Of a DNA stretch of 64,000 nucleotides, positions 56,442 through 64,000 are shown piece by piece. Both the position numbers and the translations under genes were made by a program. The DNA is from Umbilicaria muhlenbergii (lineage: Eukaryota; Ascomycota; Lecanoromycetes; Umbilicariales; Umbilicariaceae), in assembly GCA_000611775.1 (NCBI GenBank), contig KK106983.1, positions 1,630,820-1,694,819 of the forward strand, written 5' to 3'. Below the pieces are notes generated by a model, which was not told the origin of the DNA, did not search any database, and saw only the letters and a list, made by a program, of their open reading frames with translations. Position 1 is the first letter of the stretch, and each line of letters begins with the position of its first letter.

Positions 56442-58520
56442 GAGCCTCTGATATTACAAGTACCAGTGGCAACAAAGTAACTGGGCCCGCGTGGCGTGGC
56501 GACTGGGGATTTACGGCGGCGCGGACCGCTGTCCTCGGATAGACGGCTAGGGCACAGTTTTGTCGCCATACCGGCCCCTTTGCGCCGTCGACGGTAATTG
56601 GAGTACCATTCCAAGTGCTTGTAGTTGCACATCATCATCTTAAATGTACATAAATCCATGAAATAACATTAGGTCGAGCTTATAGCCTGCTCCTGTTAAG
56701 CGCCGGCGAAATGAGGTGTGGTATTAAGAATCATGGAAGCAAACTTCTGCTTAATCGCACGAACCAGAAGCCAGCGCCTTTGCCTTTCCTAATTCTCCGG
56801 TACTCCGATTTCGAGGTCGAAATGAGTGGCCAGAATTTTGTATCACACTGAATGATTGATGTATCATGGACTTTCCCGTCTGTATGGGCAGGCTCCCGTT
56901 CCGCCGTCTCCACAGCGGGCGGGGTTGGCCAGTAGGAAGGAGGATGAAAGGCGCGGCCACATCAGACCCTACGAAAGGACCGGAGGCCATTGCAGTTTTT
57001 GAGACGGTCCGGAGCTTTGACCTGCAGCAGTATCACTAAGTACACAGTACGCGTTTTTGTCGAGACCCGAGACTTGGGGGCTGAGGTCAAAGGCATGTGC
57101 TAACAATGAATTCGGGGATTCCACATGAAGTGCTGAGGGCAATGTCTGACTTCTCTCGCACGCGAATCTACGACAATGCATAATGTACTTGGCCGCTGAA
57201 AGTACCTACGGTAGTCCAGGCCGATGCAGAAAGCCTTCCGGCGCACTGGACTCTCTCCTCGTCCTGGAGCCCAAAATAATACAAAGACGGGCTGAGCGGT
57301 AGCTTGGCCTTAGCGGCGAGATGCAGCGAGTTCAAGCGCTCCCATTCATCTACCTTGCCCAACTCATGCAGGTGCCATGCTCACCGCAGCGAATGACAAC
57401 GTGGCGGCTACGTCTCCCGGATCGAATCTTGCCGGAGTGAGGAGGCGAAAGAGCGAAAGCGGCTTCAAATCCAACATGCGTGCTTACTCGACGAATCGCC
57501 TTACCACGACCGTCGTCTATCACGTTACTGGCTCGTCACGATGCAATCATGCGGCGTTGACTGAAATGCAGAGTTGCCATCGCTCAACGCCTTCCTTCTT
57601 AGCTTACACGCCGAAACAGAAGGACGCAAATGAGGCAGCCGCCCGCTTTTCCGCCGTCGAATGCACTGATACTATGGCATCGCCCAGAGCTGATCGAGGA
57701 TATCGTTGTAGCTGGCCTTGAGCCGGTTCCTCTTGGCTTCAGCTCGCCTTTCGAGAAGACTAAGAGAGCACCAACAAAGCGCCAATAAATTCGAGCATCG
57801 CAGACTCCTCACCATTGCCCTCTGTTTTGCGGTACGACACGCCATGAATGAAGTCAAAGTCAGCACAACCAAGACCCTTGTCGCCGCAAGACACCACTCT
57901 GCCAGCTTTATCGCCCTCGGTACCAATAAGTGGTCCACCACCCTGGTGCTCCCCCACATACTGAACGGCATATCCCCAATCCTGCGACTAAATATCATTT
58001 AATTCCAAGCATCTGTCATTTAATATTTCAAAATTCCCAGCAACACGTTTTACTGTTGATCCTTCCATGACATTCTATTTTTCCCTTTTAGATACTTATT
58101 CCCACCTGTCGCAGTCCGCATATACTAGGCTGCGTCATCGGGAGCCCCGGTGGCGGTGCATGCACCTAGTATCTAGCACCGACGTCGTGTGTTGGGATCT
58201 AGAAGATATACTCGCATTTTACGCCTCTACACTGCTTTTGAATATCATAACTACTTCCGATTCCGAAAAATATTTACGCTCTATAATAAAGTCCCTCATC
58301 TTTTCAAATCGGCCCATGAGCATACTGAGAGTGGCGAGGATACGGCACTCAAGGTTATTGATCTGATGCCTGATTTTGTGTATTAAAATCCCTGGGTTCT
58401 GAACCCAGCGTCTCGAGCTATCCGGTCGTGTCATTTCCCTAGTCGCCACCCTGCAATCCCCGCCATCGATCACGTGCCGCCCATGTTTACGACCCTACCA
58501 CCGGCGGATAGGAAGCAGAT
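56442..58520. other. Intergenic region, 2.1 kb, no gene supported
   Basis: Short frames on both strands overlap and lack motifs. The last 150 bp form the leader of the 1,611-codon gene and contain a perfect hairpin at 58392-58408. Confidence 0.4.
58392..58408. repeat. Short perfect hairpin in a 5' leader
   Basis: CTGGGTT and AACCCAG form a 7-bp stem around a CTG loop, about 115 bp upstream of the next start codon. It would be in the RNA if transcription begins upstream. Confidence 0.6.
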
Positions 58521-61500
58521 ATGGCTTCCCGGAAGGGTCTTCATTTCCGCGGAGGAGGGACTGGAGAGGGCGAGGATAGATTGGAGAAGGTCAGAGCAGA
58601 GACGGCAAAGATGGTTTCCACAATGTCCTCGACACCCGCCACATCGAGGATACCTATGTTTCATTCATCGATATTCTCCCGGGGAAATCGCTCTCGAACA
58701 GACGCAGGGGCGGCGAGCTCGAAAACAGTGGACTATCCGACTCTGAGGAAACCGCAAGGCAGGCCAGTTGGTGGTCCACCTTCCAAGAAGGAGGCATTGG
58801 CAACTGATATGCCGGCCGCCTCCCGAAACTTTGGTTTGGGCATACAAACGTCACAAATTCCAAGAGGGGTAGCGAGCCCACAAGCTAAGGATGGCAGACC
58901 GGAGGGCCGACCAAGAAATGTGTTAAGACGAAAAGCTTCGTTGGCCGATCAGCATGCCCAGTACGCAAGTACGGCGTCGACTTCGTTCTCAGATGTTTCA
59001 ACCTCACTAAGGCCACCGAAGGAAATTGCTTCCTCACCAGGGGGCTATAAAGACCCTTTCCCAGGAAGCATGCTTGGCATCAGTATGCCGCCGGTCTCTG
59101 CATCCTCATCGGTCGTTCAGGGAGTGAGACCGTTGATTTCGGAAGAGGCTACTTCCAGTTCACGTATGGAAAGCTATATATCTCGTGGGCAAACGCAAAA
59201 GCTTTCCTCGACAAGTCTTCCGCGGCCAGCGAGCGGATTCCCGGCGCATAGCAGCAGTCCTTCAACCCGTTACTCGGAGTCGCCTGGACCCTTTAGCAGG
59301 ACCTCTACACCTACCTCGATGTCTTCTCACTCGCCCGGGATCGTTTCAGCACCCTCGAAGTCTGCATCGAGGCCGAGACAACTCAGCCCTACGTGGAGTC
59401 GACCACCGATCACTAGAAGAAGGCTTGGCGGTGTTATTCATCATGACGGTCTCGACGGTGCGAGAACACAAGGACTCCCTGCTTTACGAGAATCACTGGC
59501 TTCCTCCTCCTCATCGTCTACAGTCAAAGGTATCGATCGCACTGAACCAACAGAGGCACAGAAGGGCCCTGCCAGATCTCGTCTATCTCCTCCCCCACCT
59601 AGTCCACCTCTGCGAAAGTCTTCCAAGCAATACGGAAGACCACGCATAGAGGGTGACACTGTAGGCGGTCGCTTTGAAGCCACCAACACCACTGAACTAT
59701 ACCGTGTGGATTCCTCGAGATCGACTCCCTCTGAACAGCATATAAATACCTCTCTTCAAACATCGACACAGAGGAGAGCTCCGCCAAGACCTAGTCGAGA
59801 AGGTACCCCAAGGCTAGATGATAATGGACCGTCGCCAGTGATTCAAAGTAACCTCAGTCGTCTGGTCACCACTGGTCACACAAGGAGAGAGTCTATGGAG
59901 AAATCCACCCCAGTTGCCGGTGTTGGGAAAGACATGATCTACCCCGAATTCGCCTCCTTGGTCCGCTCATCAACAAGTGCGTCTACTTATTCAAGAAGAC
60001 CAACTGGGTTTCCGTCACCAACTCTGAACGAGGTGCCGCAGCGGTCCTCCCAGGATTCGCAAAGGTCAAGACAAAGAGTAACTACTCCTTTGCAGACGGA
60101 TATAAACTCCGGACCCACCAAGAGGGAACCGAGCCCGCTGAGTGCCACTTCGAGCAAGTCGCCATCTCGATTCGGATTCTTTTCGAGACACAGAAAGGCG
60201 CCACCGGACTCTTCTGACATGGACACTGGAGAGAAGTTTTCCAAGAAAGGCCCTGCCGCAGGAACTGGGCATGAAGGCTATGGCAAGTACGCACGAAGAG
60301 GGAGAAGTGGCAGCGCAACCACAAGTGCCAGCAGGAATAGGTCGGTAAGCGCTAATGATTATACTGCCAGTGCTGCGCGTACTTCGTTCAGTCGCAAGAG
60401 CAGTGTCTCCAGCCGAGGTGAACCTGGAATCGATGATTTTTACCTGCAACGACTTGCCCCTGTGGTCATTCCTGGTGGTGCTGCCGTCCCTGAGGATAGG
60501 AGTGGTACCTCCGAAACGTATGATACCAGTAGCGAACAAAGATCAGCCGTCATTGCGTCGAGCATAGATACCAAATCAGAGAGCCAAACCAGTACAGTCA
60601 GGGATAATCCAAGTGGCCATACATCAACCAAGTTCACCTACAACTCAACTTCTGAGCGAAGAGGCTCAAGGAGTTTGCCACAAGAGCGAGACATATTGGC
60701 AAAAATGGAGCGTGCACAATACGTTCTGGGTGTGGATAATCCCAAGAAAATACCAACCCTGGCCACGCGACGCTCATTACATCGCTCACGGACATTTAAG
60801 GATGCAGAACCTTTCAAAGTACTCCCTCTAATCGACACACGAGCCATTGCTCCTTCGCCATCACTTGGAAGTCATGACACCATGCAATCTTTGATACCAC
60901 AGACAGATAGTAGCATACACTTGACGGAGGACTTTTCTGAGGGTCGCGAAGGGAATTGGCTGAAATCGAAAAAGACGGAGAAGAGAACAACATCGCCTAA
61001 GAAATGGAACTTCTTCCAACGAGCACATGCTCCACCAAAAGCCACAGGACGGACCGACCTCTACGAGGATTTCAACAGTGTTCAACAGCTCCCGGTCACC
61101 ATCTCAAGTTTCCCAGCAGCTCGTTCTATTGCTCATTACGCAATGATAGATGAGAAGGATCAGTCCGATTCGACGACACTAGAAGACTTGATGCAAGATG
61201 CTGAAGATGGTGCGAACTTCCCAGAAAAAGAGGATACGTGGTATCACAACGACACGGCCAAGCGTAGGGAAAATCAGGAACACAAGATGTCAATGCTCCT
61301 CCCGTCCCCTCCTGTCTTCTCAAAGGAATTCGCCAGCCAGAGTCGTCCGGCTTCACCTGCAGTCCCATTGCATAAGGCAGAAGTTTCAAAGGTCGAACCG
61401 ACAGTGCTACAGCCACTTTCTGAGCCAGAACAGCCTCGGCTGCGGCAAGTGGGGCGCATCCCAAGGGTGGTTTCTAAGCGGGATCGTCTCCATAAACCTC

Positions 61501-63356
61501 CGCCGCAGTCGTTCTCCCGGCCATTCGCTCGGACGCCAGTATTGGAACGCAATCCGCCCGCCTTGGGTGCAGGAAGTGAATTTCCAACCCTTCAGCGACC
61601 TGTTCTAGGGGTTCAGACGGATTTTATCCAGTCTCGTCCCTTTGAGAGCCTTGAGTTTGGCAAGCCTGCCAGCGCACCGATAGCCGCCACTGAAGGTTTT
61701 AGTTCCGCCGATACCAGAGAGTTTCTTGTTTTCCCAACACGGGTTGGATCCGAGGTGTCTGTATCTAGTAGCTCTGGAATTCTTAGCTTTGCTGCCACTA
61801 CTGCCGTCCTTCCTCAACCTGACGCTGCTTTGAGCGAAGACGAAGTCTGGAACGAATATGACGAGCTTCTCGATAATGTTGGCTCTTCGTCGTCCAAAGT
61901 ACCCAGAACTACGGTCAACGCATCTAGATCTCATTTGTCTGATGAAGGCAACGACGGTAGCTTAGGAAACGCTACCCGTGGGGATGTGGAGAGAGAGTTG
62001 CCAGCCGTTGGAAGGCAAGAAGGCCGTCTGGATCCACCGCACCCCCTTTCTCTACCGAACCCTGCCCCAGTAGGGGCCTTATCCAGTACTCCTCGGAACT
62101 CACGGCTTCTATCCCCTACTCGATCTCCTGGATTACCGCCCTCCACTCCATTATCATTCTCGGAATTTTTCGCAGGTTATGGAGACCGCAGCAGCGCCGG
62201 TACGAAAGACCAACTCCAAAGTGATATCTCTGGGAGTCGCCACAGCACCGATTCCATGCAGTCGACGCTAACACCCAGCCGTGATGGTCAAAACCGAAAC
62301 ACGCAACTCATGGCTCGAAAGACCTCCAGCGGCTCCGGCGCGCAATCGAATCTCCGCTTCAGCGCCCTAATGGTCAGCCGCTGGCTCTCCTTCGGCCGCG
62401 TCCTCTTCAGCCCCGCCCACACCGAAATCCAACACAGCCGGCAAAACCGCGTCCTCGTCCTCGATGGCCTCGGCAACGACGACTGGTCATTCTACTGCGC
62501 CCTCACCTACCCCTCCGCCCTCATCTACAACCTCTCCGCCTTCCAGCCCGCCCCCGCCCCAAACAACACGGACAATCCATCATCATTCGCCCACGACCGA
62601 CCCCCACCCAACCACCGCCAAATCCACCATGCCAGCATCGGCCACCCCTTCCCCTTCCCCAAAGGCTTCTTCACCGCCGCCGTCTTCCGCTTCCCCCCCG
62701 CCTCCTCCGACCCCGCCTACCGCAACGCCATCTCCGAATGCAAGCGCGTCCTCCGCCCCGGCGGCTACCTCGAACTGAGCGTCCTCGACATCGACATGCT
62801 CAACATGGGCAACCGAGCCCGCCGCGCCGTGCGGAGCCTCAAACTCCGCATGCAGGCCCTCGACCCGGACGTCAGTTTGCAGCCAGCGAGCGATGCGCTG
62901 CAGAAGATGTTGGGGCGCAGGGGGTTCGAGAATCTGAATCGCTGCATGGTCGGGGTGCCGGTCGCGGGGTTGGTGTCGGATTCGCGGGCGGGGAGTTTTG
63001 GTGAGGGGGAGCGGGCGTGGGCCGATTTGTTGAGGGATCAGTCGAGGAAGGGGGATGAGGGGATTACGAAGATGGTGGCGAGGGTGGGGAGGTGGTGGTA
63101 TACGCAGTGTTATGAGGTCGGGGTTTTGGAGGGGGAGTCGGGGGGAGAGGGAGAGGAAGAGAGAGGGGAAGAGGGGGAGGACGGGGAGGGGAGGGGGAAG
63201 GGTGTGGAGAGGGAGATGGAGAGGGAGAGGGTCCGGAGTATTTGGGAGGATAGAGCACTGCTGAAGGAATGCGAGAGGAGGGAGACGGGGTTTAAGTTGC
63301 TCATTTGCTATGCGCAGAAGCCGGTTGCGGCTAGGAGGAGGACGGTTAGTGTTTAG
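58521..63356 (+). CDS. Large disordered protein with methyltransferase-like C-terminus, 1,611 aa
   Basis: One uninterrupted exon. Residues 1-1250 are Ser/Pro/Thr/Arg-rich and mostly disordered, with many SP/TP and RxxS sites and polyproline (RLSPPPPSPPLR). Short conserved islands include ERDILAKMERAQYVLGVDNPKK and KKWNFFQRAHAPPK. From about residue 1275 an ordered domain begins: SALMVSRWLSFGRVLFSP, then RVLVLDGLGNDDWSFYCAL in the place of the SAM-binding motif I, FTAAVFRFPP, and SECKRVLRPGGYLELSVLDID, which is typical of class I methyltransferases. Motif I is not the usual GxGxG, so activity is doubtful. An acidic/Arg insertion (EGEEERGEEGEDGEGRGKG) precedes the end LLICYAQKPVAARR. I know similar uncharacterised proteins in Pezizomycotina. 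Base use turns C-rich at 62340 and G-rich at 62880. Confidence 0.85.
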   Translation: MASRKGLHFRGGGTGEGEDRLEKVRAETAKMVSTMSSTPATSRIPMFHSSIFSRGNRSRTDAGAASSKTVDYPTLRKPQGRPVGGPPSKKEALATDMPAASRNFGLGIQTSQIPRGVASPQAKDGRPEGRPRNVLRRKASLADQHAQYASTASTSFSDVSTSLRPPKEIASSPGGYKDPFPGSMLGISMPPVSASSSVVQGVRPLISEEATSSSRMESYISRGQTQKLSSTSLPRPASGFPAHSSSPSTRYSESPGPFSRTSTPTSMSSHSPGIVSAPSKSASRPRQLSPTWSRPPITRRRLGGVIHHDGLDGARTQGLPALRESLASSSSSSTVKGIDRTEPTEAQKGPARSRLSPPPPSPPLRKSSKQYGRPRIEGDTVGGRFEATNTTELYRVDSSRSTPSEQHINTSLQTSTQRRAPPRPSREGTPRLDDNGPSPVIQSNLSRLVTTGHTRRESMEKSTPVAGVGKDMIYPEFASLVRSSTSASTYSRRPTGFPSPTLNEVPQRSSQDSQRSRQRVTTPLQTDINSGPTKREPSPLSATSSKSPSRFGFFSRHRKAPPDSSDMDTGEKFSKKGPAAGTGHEGYGKYARRGRSGSATTSASRNRSVSANDYTASAARTSFSRKSSVSSRGEPGIDDFYLQRLAPVVIPGGAAVPEDRSGTSETYDTSSEQRSAVIASSIDTKSESQTSTVRDNPSGHTSTKFTYNSTSERRGSRSLPQERDILAKMERAQYVLGVDNPKKIPTLATRRSLHRSRTFKDAEPFKVLPLIDTRAIAPSPSLGSHDTMQSLIPQTDSSIHLTEDFSEGREGNWLKSKKTEKRTTSPKKWNFFQRAHAPPKATGRTDLYEDFNSVQQLPVTISSFPAARSIAHYAMIDEKDQSDSTTLEDLMQDAEDGANFPEKEDTWYHNDTAKRRENQEHKMSMLLPSPPVFSKEFASQSRPASPAVPLHKAEVSKVEPTVLQPLSEPEQPRLRQVGRIPRVVSKRDRLHKPPPQSFSRPFARTPVLERNPPALGAGSEFPTLQRPVLGVQTDFIQSRPFESLEFGKPASAPIAATEGFSSADTREFLVFPTRVGSEVSVSSSSGILSFAATTAVLPQPDAALSEDEVWNEYDELLDNVGSSSSKVPRTTVNASRSHLSDEGNDGSLGNATRGDVERELPAVGRQEGRLDPPHPLSLPNPAPVGALSSTPRNSRLLSPTRSPGLPPSTPLSFSEFFAGYGDRSSAGTKDQLQSDISGSRHSTDSMQSTLTPSRDGQNRNTQLMARKTSSGSGAQSNLRFSALMVSRWLSFGRVLFSPAHTEIQHSRQNRVLVLDGLGNDDWSFYCALTYPSALIYNLSAFQPAPAPNNTDNPSSFAHDRPPPNHRQIHHASIGHPFPFPKGFFTAAVFRFPPASSDPAYRNAISECKRVLRPGGYLELSVLDIDMLNMGNRARRAVRSLKLRMQALDPDVSLQPASDALQKMLGRRGFENLNRCMVGVPVAGLVSDSRAGSFGEGERAWADLLRDQSRKGDEGITKMVARVGRWWYTQCYEVGVLEGESGGEGEEERGEEGEDGEGRGKGVEREMERERVRSIWEDRALLKECERRETGFKLLICYAQKPVAARRRTVSV

Positions 63357-64000
63357 TTTTGGGCTGGGACCCGAAAAGAAACGCATAAAAGAAATCAGAT
63401 TGGAGAAAGGGGGAGGCGGGGGGAGACGGGGGGCGGGAAGAGCAGACGAGAGGGCCACACGTCCATAATAATGAGCTGACGATACACGAAGACGACTACG
63501 ATACGATCCATATTTGCGGCATTTTGCATAGCGTCCGGCCTTTTCTTTTCCACCATTTCTCGTCCTTGTTTTCTGCGTTTGCATTCAATCCGGCATTTTC
63601 CAGCAACTTGTCTATTCGATGGCATATTCATGAAGACGCGATGGCGCAAGCCGTGTATGATTATGACTGTTATGATCACATGGTGGGAGGGGAGGAAGGA
63701 AGGAAGGACGGAAGGGGGGAAGGGAGGGCACTTGCTGGCAATGATGCTATGAGTAAAGCAGAAGGTAATCAGTACGAGGACGAGAGGTTCGGTTCTGGAT
63801 GGGAGTGCTTGATGCACGGATTCTTAGGGAGGATGATTGAGGAGGGGTTGGGCAGACATAGGCTGGCTTATGTGTCGGTGTAGATAGTCGAAGACAGCAT
63901 GGGGGAGATGGAGAGGCCGAGAGGCCGGGGAGGAAATAATATAATAAACAACTGTGAGACGGTATGAGAAATCTCTTTGGAGAAGTCGCCATTGAAGCTT
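63357..64000. other. Right-edge 3' flank
   Basis: This starts with a strongly G-rich stretch (to about 63440), then mixed sequence. No gene is supported before the window ends. Confidence 0.4.

Noticed and set aside
62583-63584. 333-codon minus-strand frame over the methyltransferase-like region
   Set aside because: Pro/Leu-rich antisense of a C-rich then G-rich coding strand; no domain.

Overview
This window looks like nuclear DNA of a filamentous ascomycete (Pezizomycotina). The clues are short introns of about 45-65 bp with GTRNGT donors and CTRAY branch sites, CT-rich leaders, and a gene set that includes acrB and several other genes typical of Pezizomycotina. Dothideomycetes is my best guess at class level, but that is inference. 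I see no viral, LTR or complete transposable element, no tRNA gene and no CRISPR array. One run of 227 unknown bases (16160-16386) interrupts a gene.

Layout. 0-9 kb: a hypothetical protein (+), a hypothetical probably nuclear protein (-), the DNA primase large subunit PRI2 (-) and a three-exon C2H2 zinc-finger regulator (-). 9-15.2 kb: a 6.3 kb stretch with no convincing gene, upstream of the zinc-finger gene. 15.2-20.5 kb: an AhpD/carboxymuconolactone decarboxylase-like gene cut by the gap, the Ap4A phosphorylase gene (-), and a small repeat cluster with a 5S rRNA-like fragment. 20.5-32.3 kb: exportin-T/LOS1 (-), separase/ESP1 (-) and a head-to-head mitochondrial membrane protein (+). 34.6-39.7 kb: acrB (+), mitochondrial ribosomal protein bL31m (-) and a flavin-reductase-like protein (+). 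42.3-51 kb: an orphan Cys-rich protein (+), an EF-hand myosin light chain (-), an Afi1-type SPA/DENN trafficking protein (+), the cyclin-dependent kinase PHO85 (+) and the SAP-domain protein Tho1 (-). 51.4-64 kb: an orphan multi-exon gene that may be decaying (-), a short-chain dehydrogenase (+), and a 1,611-residue disordered protein with a methyltransferase-like C-terminus (+).

Most genes are housekeeping: replication, mitosis, tRNA export, nucleotide turnover, vesicle traffic, mitochondrial translation. There is no sign of a metabolic cluster or operon-like system. The most unusual signal is compositional. Many genes switch on their coding strand from C-rich to G-rich sequence, and in several the pattern restarts at an intron. 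Other points worth a look are the 5S-like unit with an upstream TATA box, a foldback repeat present in two copies 35 kb apart, paired ACGCG boxes in front of PRI2, stop-free introns of length 3n, a 24-nt exon in PHO85, and the uncertain reading frames of Tho1 and the orphan gene at 51-54 kb.
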